Positions 17,788-27,320 of a stretch of DNA of 45,972 nt are shown in pieces (positions within the stretch are counted from its first letter, which is position 1; each line of letters opens with the position of its first letter). The stretch comes from Nitrospira sp. ND1 (lineage in GTDB: Bacteria > Nitrospirota > Nitrospiria > Nitrospirales > Nitrospiraceae). The translations under genes and the position numbers were made by a program. The stretch is taken from NCBI RefSeq assembly GCF_900170025.1, contig NZ_FWEX01000003.1, forward strand, positions 1 to 45,972. The letters run 5' to 3'. The notes beneath the pieces are model-generated. The model did not search any database. It saw nothing but the letters and a program-made list of their open reading frames with translations, and had not been told where the DNA came from.

Positions 17788-20700
17788 ATGACCCACGCGC
17801 GTGTTCGAACCGGCATGATGAATCGCATCATCGGGGCGGGGGGACTGGCTCTTCTGGGCGCCATCCTGCTCTCCGTCACCTCGGCCTTCGCACAATCCGC
17901 GACGATCACGCTCGATGCCTATCTCCATGGGAGCGGGGGGACCGCCAATCCCCCGACCTTGACGGCGGACCTCATTCCACCGCTCAGCCTGACAGCCAAG
18001 ACCAAGGATTCCGCCGGCCTCGCATTCAGTGGCGGCAATCCCTGGGCGACGATCGGGTCCTGGACCCCGCCCGCGGGGATCAATGGCAAAGTCACCCTCA
18101 CAGCGCTCACCAATGCACGTCTGTGGCTGGGCTTCAAAAGCAGTGGCGATGTCGGCGGCAAAATCGATGTGTTGGTGGACGTACTGGTGAATGGGCAAGT
18201 CCTGAGTTCCGGCCTCACGCGCTGCGTGAGTACCCTGACTGCCTCCGCCAGTACGGCCCAAGACATTAGCATCGCGCTGGGCAGCATCCCGACGACCCAA
18301 CTTGATACGTTGACCCAAACCCTCGCAGTTCGGGTGTCGGCCCGCATGGGGACCACAGCCAGCAATGCTGCCTGCGGCACCAAGGCCAGCGTGACGGGGG
18401 TACGCGCCTTTTTCGATGCCCTCACTCGGGCCAGCCGCGTCGGCGTCACGATTGCCCTACCACCGCCGCAGCCGGTCGTACTGCTACCCAATCCCAAAAC
18501 CATTCAGGCCGGATCGACCAGTCCGATCCTCGCCCTCTTGTTCCCGGTCCCGCTCCAGGCGACGACGCTGTCGGTGGTCAGCACCGCGACCAACGTGGCC
18601 ACGGTGCCGAGTAGCGTCGCGGTCGGCATCGGCCAAGCGGTGGGCTCCATCCCGGTCACCGGCGTGAGCGCCGGGACGGCCCAGATCAAAGTCACCCTCA
18701 ATGGTAAGACCATCACCGGCACCGTTCGGGTGGTGGGTGGGACCGCCACCATCAGTAGCCTGGCTCCATCCGCTCTCAGCATCACCCAAGGCGGCAGCGG
18801 ACAACTGACCGTCTCGCTCAATGCCACTCAGGCGACGAATACGGTCGTCGCCCTCAGCAGTTCCGCCGGCAGTATCGCGGCGGTCCCGGCGACCGTCACG
18901 GTGCCGGCCGGTCAGGTGAGTGCCTCCTTCAACGTGGTGGCGAATACGGCGGGTCAAGCCGACATCACGGCGACCCTCAATGGGACCAGTGCGAGCAGCC
19001 ATATTACGGTCACTCCGGCATTGCCCACCGTGGTCTCGCTCACGCCTCCGGCGAGCCAGCTCACGCTTGGCGCCACGAGTCCATTGACGGTGACGATCTC
19101 TGCGGCCCAAGTCGGCCCGACGGTGGTGACCCTGACCAGCACCCCCAGTGGCCTCGTGACGGTCCCGCCGTCCGTGATCATCCCGGCTGGTCAGACGACC
19201 GCGTCGTTCACCGTCACGTCAGTCGCGTTGGGCACGGCGATGGTTCGGGCGACCCTCGGCAGTTCATTGGCCGAAGCCGCCATCGATGTCGTGCCACCGG
19301 TGGTGGCCCTGGTGGACTTCCAGCCGGCGAGCCAGTCCCTCGTCGTCGGGGCCATCGGTACGTTGACCATCACCCTCAATGCGGCCCAAAGCAGCCCGAC
19401 CGATATCGCCCTCTCGGTGGACCAACCGACGGTGCTCCAGATTCCCGTTACGCAAAGTGTGACCGTGCCGCCGAACCAGACGCAGGCGACCTTCACGGTC
19501 ACGGCCTTGGCCACGGGCACCGCGCAGTTGACCGCGACCCTAGGCGCCATCAGTAAGCAGGCGACCGTGACGGTGACGCCGCAGCCGCCGCAAGTGCTCT
19601 CAGTCACGCCGAGTCCGCTGGCCGTGGTGCAGGGGGCGACCGGGATGCTCACCGTCACCCTCAATGCCGCGCAAGCCACCGATACGGTGGTCCCGATCAC
19701 GACCAACAATGCCATGGTGGTGGGCGTGCCGGTCAGTGTGACCGTGCCGGCTGGGCTCACGACGGCGCCGGTCTCGGTGAGTGGTCTGACCATCGGGACG
19801 GCGACGGTCACCGCCACGTTGAATGGCACGGCGACGGCCAGCGTGAATATCGTCCCGCCTCCGCCGGTCGTCACCGCGCTTGGGCCGATTCCCCCTGTGA
19901 CGGCTCCCCTCACCCTGGCTAAGGGCCGCACGGGCGTTTTGCAGGTCACGATCAATCGGGCCCCGACGGATCCGACCGTCATCACGCTTCAGAATAGTGC
20001 GACCTCGGTCGTGACGGTCCCGCCGAGCGTGACCGTCCCCGCCGGGCAATTGACGGCGTCATTCCCGGTCACGACCCAGACCGAAGGCCAGGCGACGATT
20101 ACGGCCTCGTTCAACAGCACCAGCGCCACCGCCCAGGTGGTCGTCACGGCGCCTGAAGTGGAATCGCTCACGCTCGATCCCGCTGCCCCGACGGCCTTCG
20201 TCGAGGAGGCGATCGCCTTCACGGCCACCGGCTTGTTCACCGACGGCAGCAGCCAACCGCTGGCGAACGACATCGCCTGGAGCTCGACCAATCAGACGGT
20301 CGCGAGCATCAGTACCACCGGGATAGCGAGCGCGCTCGCGGTGGGGACGACGACGATCAAGGCCACCGTCACCACGTCGGTCGGCACGGTGACCGGCGAG
20401 ACGACGCTCACGGTGCAGCCCGCGCCGGTATTGGTGGTGACGCCGTTGACGACGTCGCTGACGGTCGGCCAGAGCGCGCTGTTTACGGTTGGAACCTCTG
20501 TGGCTCCCGCTTCGGCCCTCACGGTCACGTTGGCCATTTCCGGCAGCGGCACGGCGCTCCTGAGCCCCGTCTCGGTAGTCATCTCGGCTGGACAAACCAC
20601 CTCGCCCACGCCGGTGCAAGTCACCGCGACCGGGATCGGATCGGTGATCCTCACCGCCACCGCGCCGGTGCGGCAACCGGCCAGCAGCACACTCACGATT

Positions 20701-23700
20701 ACCGCCGGCCTCCCGGTAATTACCAGCGTGAGTCCTGCCAGTGGTGTGGTCGGATCGGTGGTGACGCTGAGCGGGTCGAGCTTCAATCCCGTGGCGGTCA
20801 ACAATCAGGTCCGGTTCGGTGGTGTCCTTGCGACGGTCCTCTCCGTCAGCACGACCGGGAGCTCGCTCACCACCGCCGTGCCCGCCGGGGCCCTCACGGG
20901 ACCGGTGACGGTCACGACCCCGCTCGGCACCGCGACCAGTCCACTGCCGTTCACCCTCTTCAATAGTGCGCCCGTTCTCTCGCCCATCGGAAACAAGACC
21001 CTGTCGTTAGGCAGCACGCTGGCCTTTACGGTGTCCGGGGTCGATCCCAACGGACAACCTGTGACCTATAGTGCGCAGCAGGCCGCGCCCGCGTCGCCGA
21101 CGTTGCCGGCACATATGACGTTCAATGGCCAGACGGGTGTCTTCACCTTCACGCCCGATGCGACGCAGGTGGGGACGTTTAACCTTGTCTTTGTGGCCTC
21201 TGACGGATCGGTCTCCTCGTCGGAAACCATCGCCCTCACCGTGACGGGGGCCGTCCCCGGCGCACCGACCAGCTTGTCTGGCCGAGTGGACGATAGCTCC
21301 GGCAATCCCGTCGTCGGCGTGGCTGTGTCCTTGCGCGATGTGCCGACGACGACCACGACGAACACAGCGGGCGAATTCACCCTCGCCTTTGCCGGCCATC
21401 CGGCGGGGCGTCAACTCCTCGTCGTGACTGGGCTGCCGGCCGGGTATGCGAACTTAGTGGCGCCGGTCGATCTGATCGCCAATACGGCGAATGTGTTGCC
21501 GACTCCCGTCACCACCCCGCCGTTGGATCTGGCGACGGCGGTCACGGTGAATCCAGTCGCGACGACGACACTGACGAGTGCGACCGCCCATGTGACGGTC
21601 GTGATTCCACCGGGCCGGGCGAAGAATGCCGATGGCACGCCCTTTACGGGGCAGCTGACGATCAGCCCTGTCCCGGAATACGGGCGCCCAGAATCGCGTC
21701 CCGTGGAATTGCGGCCAGGTCTCTCGGTGACGATTCAACCGGCGGGCGTCATCCTCGATCCGCCCGTCCCCATCACCTTTCCGAATGTGGACAACATGCC
21801 GCCGGGCAACGAGTTTGACCTGTGGTCGTTGTATCCGGACACCGGCACATTCCTCGTGGTTGGACGGATGCGGGTCAGTGCCGATGGGGCGACCGTGGAG
21901 ATGATTCCCGGCACCGGAGGGGTTCGCAAGACGGCCTGGCATTTTGCCATGCCTCCGGAATCCAGAGGAGATGTCGCCGAAGTGCCGAGCAAGGACGGGG
22001 ACTGTGTGGCCTGTCGGACGGGCTCGGAAGCGGACCTCACAGCCGGTGCTCTGGCCCTGGACGAAATCATCCCAGGGATTCGCACGCTGGGGGTGACGCG
22101 GGATCTGGCCCTCCACTATCGGTCGACCAATGCGGATGTGCAACGCATTGTCCCGATGAACGCGACGCTTCGAGTGCAGGCGGCCGTGCCGACGACCTTC
22201 TCGGCGCGCCTCTCAATCGGCGGGGTCCAGCTCGGACAGGATCGGTATTGGGATAGTCGCGCCTTACCGGAAAATGCGGATTCCGTCTCCCGTCTCGGTG
22301 TGCAATTCGACGGCAGTGCCTTGCCCACCGGCCTTTATCCCTCTGAGCTCCTCCTGTTTTCCAACTACCCGCAGTCGAGCATCGGCGGGGTGACCCGCAG
22401 TCAGGTCTTGCTCCGGAACGAACAGGCCAGCCCCTTCGGCGCCGGCTGGACCCTGACGGCATTGGATCGTCTCTACCCACAAGCGGACGGATCGGTGGTG
22501 TTGGCGAAGGGCACCGGCAGTACGCTGCTGTATGGCGCGGCGGGACGGCCACTGGTGGTGGAGAGTTTCGACCAGGCCCGCAGCCTCACGGTCAGCGGGG
22601 TCAACGCCAGTTTTGTCGCGGGGGCGATGCATGCGGCGGCACGCGCCGACCTCTTGAATACTGCCAACTTCGGTGCGCTCGGGACCGTTCGCAGACCGGT
22701 CACCTTCCGGAGTGGCCTCAACGTCGTCACCCTCCCGGCATTGGCGGGGGTGGATGTGTTTGTGGTGAATCTGCTGACGACGGAATTGACGGCGACGGAA
22801 GTGCAAGTGCTGGAGCAATTTGTGCGCGAAGGGGGGACCGTCCTGGAAATTCGGAATACGGCCGTGACCCGGCCGTTGCTCCTCGGGACCTTGCCCGCGC
22901 CGTTCATCGGCGACCTCACGGCGGACGTGACGCCGGAGGGCCTCACGTCGCCGCTGGGCAATGGGCCGTTCGGGACGATCATCAGTCCGCTGCTGACCGG
23001 TGGGAACGCGGGCTATGCGACCGCCGGGTTGGCGACCGTCCTGGCCCGGAATGATCTCGGCCCGAATGTCCTCCTGCTGCCGCCCGGGACGGTCTTCTCC
23101 GGCGCGGGCCGGGCGGTCTTGATCGGGGATGAAGAGATCGTGGCCTCCGGCTATACGGGTGGTGCGGGGTCGAACCGCTATACGGAAGGGTCGAATCGCA
23201 CCTTCTTTTTGAACGCGATCGGCTACCTGGCTGGCGCTCCCGGCTATCGACCGGTACTCCCGGCGGGCCCGACCGCCATCACGCTGCAAGGTCCCCCGGA
23301 TGAATATGCGGTCTTGGTGCGACAGGTGGATGGCACCTATACCCGAACCGCCAAAGACGGCACGGTATCCCAATTCAGCCCGCAGGGCCTGTGCACGAGT
23401 CTGCGTGATCGGAACGGGAACCAGACCACCTATGCCTATGACGGCAGCGGGCGACTGGTGACGATCACGGACCCGACCGGGCAGGTGACCACGCTCGCGT
23501 ATAGTGGCACCACGGTGCAGAGCATCACGGACCCGGCGGGCCGCGTGACGCAATTGGAGTATGACGCGGCGGGCAACCTCCAGCGGCTTCGCGGCGCCGA
23601 TGGGACGGCAGTGACGTTCGCCTATGATGCACAGCATCGGCTGATTCGTCGGACAGACGCCCGGAATCAGGTCACGCAATACACCTATGATGCCAGCGGT

Positions 23701-25197
23701 CGATTTGCCCAGGCGACCTCGCCGGACGGGGCGACTCGCGCGGTCACCCCCAGTCACACCATTGCGGTGCCCAATTTCGCTGCGGGGCAGGGAACGGCCG
23801 GCAACCCGGCGCCCGTGAGTGCCACGAGCGTCAACCGGGCGACGTTTACGGATGCCACCAATCACACCACGACCTTTGAACTGGACGCGCTGAGCCGTAT
23901 CACTAAGCAGACCGATGCGTTGAACCGCGTGACCACCATCACGCGGGACGCCCGGGGCAATCCCACACAGATCGTCCGTCCCAATGGCGCGGTCACCGCC
24001 ATGACCTACGACGCGAACGGTAATTTGCTCACGAGCACGGAGCAGGCCATTGCGGCGACGACGACCTTTACGTACGAGCCGACCTTCAACCAGGTGACCA
24101 GCATCCGCGACCCCAAAGGCAACCTGACGCAGATTGCGTACGATGCCAAGGGCAACCCGCTGACGATCACCGACGCGCTGAACCAGGTGACCACGTTCAC
24201 GTACAATCCTCAGGGTCTCCTGCTCAACACCCAGGACGCGCTGAATCAGACCACCACCTTTACCTATGACGCGCTGGGCCGACTGCTGACCACGACCGAT
24301 CCGCTGAATCGCACGACCACGCTGACCTACGATGCGGCGGGCAACGTCGCGACCTCGAAAGATGCGCTGAACCGCATCACGACGTTCGTGTACGATGCCA
24401 AGAACCGGCTCACCCAGGTCACCGATCCCAACACGGGTGTCACGGCCTATGCCTACGACGGCACCGGCAATCTGCTGACCGTCACGGATGCGAAGAACCA
24501 GATGACCACCTTTGCCTACGATAGCCGGAACCGGCTCCTCAGCACCACCGATCCCCTTGGCAAGATCGAGCGGTATACCTATGACGGGAACGACAATCTG
24601 CTCACGCGAATCACGCCCAAGAACGAGACCATCAGCTTCGCCTACGATGCCGTGAACCAATTGCTCAGTAAGACCCTGCCGGGCAGCCAGGTGACGAGCT
24701 ACCTCTATGATCTCGCCGGCAACTTGACCAACGTGACCGATCCGGATAGCGTACTGGCCATGACCTACGACCTGGCCAATCGGTTGCTCAACGTCACCAC
24801 CGCCGGTTCGCCCCATCAACCGACGGTCTCCCTCGGCTATGCCTATGATGCGAACGGCAATCGGCTGACCCTGGCCGACGGGATCAAGACAACCAGCTAT
24901 CACTATGACGGGCTGAATCGCTTGACCGGATTGGGCGATGGCGTAACCCTGCCGCCGCCGACGGCGAGCTTGGTAGCCTGGTGGACAGGCGATGGCACGG
25001 CGGCCGATGCCCAAGGGACCAACTCCGGGATCTTGCGCAACGGGATGGCGTCGCGGCCGGCTTGGCCGGACAGGCCTTTCAGTTCGACGGGGTGGACGAC
25101 GAGATCGGCTTCACCAGCACGGTGGGTCGATTCGGGTTTCAGGCCACGGTGGATCTGTGGATCAAGACCACCTCGACGCGCCGCGAGACCATCATGA
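17788..25197 (+). CDS. Giant exported RHS protein, N-terminal 2469 codons up to a frameshift
   Basis: Probable cell-surface or secreted toxin-delivery protein. The start at 17788 follows an aaagga ribosome site with 6-base spacing. A Sec-type signal is seen (LALLGAILLSVTSAFAQ). Then come at least six ~90-aa Ig-like repeats (pattern VTVPAGQ...ASF...ATLNG), a Big_2-like module (IAWSSTNQTVASISTTG), one more Ig-like repeat, an IPT/TIG module (VITSVSPASGVVGSVVTLSG), a cadherin-like module (PVLSPIGNKTLSLGSTLAFT), a CarboxypepD-regulatory-like module (GRVDDSSGNPVVGVAVSLRD), a ZU5-like stretch, then YD/RHS repeats from about residue 1860. The frame is lost at 25050/25051 inside a LamG-like insert, and translation ends 49 codons later in nonsense. 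The sequence continues in another frame to 26993, where the toxin tip lies. Confidence 0.88.
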   Translation: MTHARVRTGMMNRIIGAGGLALLGAILLSVTSAFAQSATITLDAYLHGSGGTANPPTLTADLIPPLSLTAKTKDSAGLAFSGGNPWATIGSWTPPAGINGKVTLTALTNARLWLGFKSSGDVGGKIDVLVDVLVNGQVLSSGLTRCVSTLTASASTAQDISIALGSIPTTQLDTLTQTLAVRVSARMGTTASNAACGTKASVTGVRAFFDALTRASRVGVTIALPPPQPVVLLPNPKTIQAGSTSPILALLFPVPLQATTLSVVSTATNVATVPSSVAVGIGQAVGSIPVTGVSAGTAQIKVTLNGKTITGTVRVVGGTATISSLAPSALSITQGGSGQLTVSLNATQATNTVVALSSSAGSIAAVPATVTVPAGQVSASFNVVANTAGQADITATLNGTSASSHITVTPALPTVVSLTPPASQLTLGATSPLTVTISAAQVGPTVVTLTSTPSGLVTVPPSVIIPAGQTTASFTVTSVALGTAMVRATLGSSLAEAAIDVVPPVVALVDFQPASQSLVVGAIGTLTITLNAAQSSPTDIALSVDQPTVLQIPVTQSVTVPPNQTQATFTVTALATGTAQLTATLGAISKQATVTVTPQPPQVLSVTPSPLAVVQGATGMLTVTLNAAQATDTVVPITTNNAMVVGVPVSVTVPAGLTTAPVSVSGLTIGTATVTATLNGTATASVNIVPPPPVVTALGPIPPVTAPLTLAKGRTGVLQVTINRAPTDPTVITLQNSATSVVTVPPSVTVPAGQLTASFPVTTQTEGQATITASFNSTSATAQVVVTAPEVESLTLDPAAPTAFVEEAIAFTATGLFTDGSSQPLANDIAWSSTNQTVASISTTGIASALAVGTTTIKATVTTSVGTVTGETTLTVQPAPVLVVTPLTTSLTVGQSALFTVGTSVAPASALTVTLAISGSGTALLSPVSVVISAGQTTSPTPVQVTATGIGSVILTATAPVRQPASSTLTITAGLPVITSVSPASGVVGSVVTLSGSSFNPVAVNNQVRFGGVLATVLSVSTTGSSLTTAVPAGALTGPVTVTTPLGTATSPLPFTLFNSAPVLSPIGNKTLSLGSTLAFTVSGVDPNGQPVTYSAQQAAPASPTLPAHMTFNGQTGVFTFTPDATQVGTFNLVFVASDGSVSSSETIALTVTGAVPGAPTSLSGRVDDSSGNPVVGVAVSLRDVPTTTTTNTAGEFTLAFAGHPAGRQLLVVTGLPAGYANLVAPVDLIANTANVLPTPVTTPPLDLATAVTVNPVATTTLTSATAHVTVVIPPGRAKNADGTPFTGQLTISPVPEYGRPESRPVELRPGLSVTIQPAGVILDPPVPITFPNVDNMPPGNEFDLWSLYPDTGTFLVVGRMRVSADGATVEMIPGTGGVRKTAWHFAMPPESRGDVAEVPSKDGDCVACRTGSEADLTAGALALDEIIPGIRTLGVTRDLALHYRSTNADVQRIVPMNATLRVQAAVPTTFSARLSIGGVQLGQDRYWDSRALPENADSVSRLGVQFDGSALPTGLYPSELLLFSNYPQSSIGGVTRSQVLLRNEQASPFGAGWTLTALDRLYPQADGSVVLAKGTGSTLLYGAAGRPLVVESFDQARSLTVSGVNASFVAGAMHAAARADLLNTANFGALGTVRRPVTFRSGLNVVTLPALAGVDVFVVNLLTTELTATEVQVLEQFVREGGTVLEIRNTAVTRPLLLGTLPAPFIGDLTADVTPEGLTSPLGNGPFGTIISPLLTGGNAGYATAGLATVLARNDLGPNVLLLPPGTVFSGAGRAVLIGDEEIVASGYTGGAGSNRYTEGSNRTFFLNAIGYLAGAPGYRPVLPAGPTAITLQGPPDEYAVLVRQVDGTYTRTAKDGTVSQFSPQGLCTSLRDRNGNQTTYAYDGSGRLVTITDPTGQVTTLAYSGTTVQSITDPAGRVTQLEYDAAGNLQRLRGADGTAVTFAYDAQHRLIRRTDARNQVTQYTYDASGRFAQATSPDGATRAVTPSHTIAVPNFAAGQGTAGNPAPVSATSVNRATFTDATNHTTTFELDALSRITKQTDALNRVTTITRDARGNPTQIVRPNGAVTAMTYDANGNLLTSTEQAIAATTTFTYEPTFNQVTSIRDPKGNLTQIAYDAKGNPLTITDALNQVTTFTYNPQGLLLNTQDALNQTTTFTYDALGRLLTTTDPLNRTTTLTYDAAGNVATSKDALNRITTFVYDAKNRLTQVTDPNTGVTAYAYDGTGNLLTVTDAKNQMTTFAYDSRNRLLSTTDPLGKIERYTYDGNDNLLTRITPKNETISFAYDAVNQLLSKTLPGSQVTSYLYDLAGNLTNVTDPDSVLAMTYDLANRLLNVTTAGSPHQPTVSLGYAYDANGNRLTLADGIKTTSYHYDGLNRLTGLGDGVTLPPPTASLVAWWTGDGTAADAQGTNSGILRNGMASRPAWPDRPFSSTGWTTRSASPARWVDSGFRPRWICGSRPPRRAARPS

Positions 25198-26535
25198 GCG
25201 ACCGGCTGACCTGTACCGTCACGTCTCCGGCCAACGCGGCCTCCTGGGAGCTGCAGCTCCAACCGAACGGCACGGCCAGCGTTGCCGTGGCCGGACCGGA
25301 CGCGGGGGCGGGGACGACGTTGGTGAGCGTCAGCGTGGCGACGACGCAGCGGGTCAATGATGGGCAATGGCATCGGCTCGGGGTGGTCCGCAATGGCACC
25401 GAACTCCGGCTCTATCGCGACGGCCAGCTGGAAGGCTTTTGGAATTTTCTCAACGGGCCGCCGCTCTTGACGAGCCTGCCGGCGGGCGGCCTGCGCATCG
25501 GCACCGGCGGCTGTGGTACCAACCCATTCACCGGTCAGCTCGATGAGATCACCATGGCGGATCGGGCCTGGACGGTGGCCGAGCTCCAAGCGCCCCGGAC
25601 GCAAGAGCAGCCCGTGGCAAGTTATGTCTATGACGCGCTCTCGCGCCGGATCGCCACGACCCTGTCGAATGGGACGCAGACGACCTACAGCTATGATCCG
25701 GCTTCACAGGTCACCCAGATCCTGCATCAGCTCACCGCCAGCAGCAGCCAGATCAATAAAGCCGATTACCTGTACAACGGCGTGGGGAATCGAACGAGTC
25801 TGACGGACAGAAGAGGCCCGCAGACCTTCGGCTACGATCCGCTGGATCGGTTGACGAGTGCCAGCCATCCGCTCCTCGCGACGCCGCAGAGCTTCGCGTA
25901 CGATCCGGTGGGCAATCGCACGACGAACAACAGCACCGTCAACGCGGGGAACCAGCTCACGGCGGATGCGACGCATGCGTATCAGTACGACGACAATGGG
26001 AACCTCACGCGGAAAACCCTGCTCGCCACCGGCAACTACACGCAGTACACGTATGATGCCGAGAATCGGTTGACCAAGGTGGAAGACTTCGCCGCAGGGA
26101 ATGCCACGCCCGCGTTCACGAGCACGTATCGGTATGACGGATTAGGCCGACGTATCGAGAAAATCGCCAATGGCCAGACGAAGCGGTATATCTACGATGG
26201 GGACGATATTCTGCTGGAGTACGACGGCAGTAACGTGTTGCAAGCCCGTTACAACCACGGCCCAGGCATCGATGAGCCGATTGCGGTCACGAAAGCAGGG
26301 AGCACGTTCTTCTATCATCAGGATGCGTTGGGTTCAGTCACGGATTTGACTGACAGTGCCGGAGTAACAGCCAAGAGCTACGCCTATGATGCGTATGGGA
26401 ATATCTTAGATAGCCCGGGCACCGTGGAGCAGCCCTTCACGTACACGGGCCGGGAGTTCGATGCGGAAAGTGGGTTGTATTACTACAGAGCGAGAAACTA
26501 CGATCCAATGACAGGACGGTTCTTGCAAGCAGATC
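24460..26535 (+). repeat. RHS core block, direct-repeat copy 1
   Basis: This block, from the GNLLTV codons to the GRFLQ-DP motif, recurs almost unchanged at about 29954-32030. Over the stretch from the GNLLTV glycine codon to the DP aspartate, copy 1 measures 2066 bases and copy 2 measures 2067. The one-base difference is the t missing at 25050/25051. Direct repeats of this length are strong substrates for homologous recombination between tips. Confidence 0.85.
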
Positions 26536-26993
26536 CATTCGGAATTGCTGCCGGTGTGAACCTGTATTCTTATGTGAACAATGATCCTCTGAATCTCATC
26601 GACCCTAGCGGTCTATCGCCTGTTGGATGGATTGTGAAGCTGGGGGACAAGTGCATGAAGAAAGTAAAGGCATTATTCTCCGATGAGGAGATGCGTCAGG
26701 CCCGCAAACAAGGAGAAAACGTTTTGGTCAATGGCACCCGGCAGAAAGCACATCAGGTTGAAAACGGTGCAAGTAATGGTAGCACCATCGTGAAGCATTC
26801 AGGACATGATTTTGGAGGAGGGGCTAGGGGCCGCCCGCACTTTCAAACGCCTGGCCGTTCAGGACATACTTTCTGGTCTGGAGCCGCAGCTGCGATAGGG
26901 AGTCTGATTGATCCATTTGATGCATCGGCCACAGCTGGCCGAGAAGATGACATGATCATTCCAGCTTGCGACAAATGTGAAGTGGAGGACTAA
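25051..26993 (+). CDS. C-terminal part of the giant RHS protein after the frameshift: LamG insert, RHS core, His-rich toxin tip
   Basis: This frame continues the giant RHS gene. It starts within the LamG-like insert (AGLAGQAFQFDGVDDEIGFT, WHRLGVVRNGTELRLYRDGQ, GQLDEITMADRAW), runs through YD repeats (YDPASQVTQILHQLTASS, YDGLGRRIEKIANGQTKRY) and ends with GRFLQADPFG ... NNDPLNLIDPSGL, the RHS self-cleavage region. The ~125-aa tip after 26614 contains RKQGENVLVNGTRQKAHQVE, IVKHSGHDFGGG and RGRPHFQTPGRSGHTFWSG. The clustered His and Arg residues suggest a nuclease, but no family is recognised with certainty. It has no start signal of its own, so it would be expressed only if the frame is intact in the real genome. 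Confidence 0.82.
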
Positions 26994-27023
26994 TGGCTGC
27001 ATCAATATCCGTCTGTGATAACG

Positions 27024-27320
27024 ATGAAGATCTTTAAGGTTCTTATCGAAGGTAGAAACTGTTGGGCCAACCTTGATGGAACATGCAGAAGACTGGGATT
27101 CGTGGCGATTAGAGCAGCCAAAGGTATTGATAGAGATCGGGCCACGGCTGTTGCCGTACAAGAGCTTAAAGAAGAGTTGCGTTCCATCCTCCTCAATAAA
27201 CCGGAGGATATTCCAGAGTTCACTACTGGTGAAATTTCGGAAATAGATAAAGAAACTGCTCGTGAGATTCCTAGCACGGGGTGCACCTGGTATCCAGATG
27301 ATTGCCCTTCCCCAAACTGA
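27024..27320 (+). CDS. Candidate immunity protein for the His-rich RHS tip
   Basis: A 98-aa small cytoplasmic protein 30 bases after the RHS stop. ATG at 27024 is taken as start (MKIFKVLIEGRNCW); an in-frame GTG at 27015 is possible and neither has a strong ribosome site. The N-terminal beta-type stretch, a helix (DRATAVAVQELKEELRSILL) and an acidic tail resemble many single-domain immunity proteins. No family name can be assigned. It ends just before the next truncated RHS unit, whose reading frame opens inside it. Confidence 0.62.
   Translation: MKIFKVLIEGRNCWANLDGTCRRLGFVAIRAAKGIDRDRATAVAVQELKEELRSILLNKPEDIPEFTTGEISEIDKETAREIPSTGCTWYPDDCPSPN

Noticed and set aside
18476..20700. DNA-level tandem repeat or CRISPR-like array in the Ig-repeat region
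   Set aside because: Repetition is at protein level with period ~270 bases and substantial base divergence; no short conserved repeats with spacers. No CRISPR array was seen anywhere in the window.
22264..25014. 916-codon open frame on the minus strand within the giant RHS gene
   Set aside because: Shadow of the strongly biased GC-rich RHS code on the other strand; composition is Arg/Gly/Val-rich without any domain, and similar antisense frames recur in every RHS copy.
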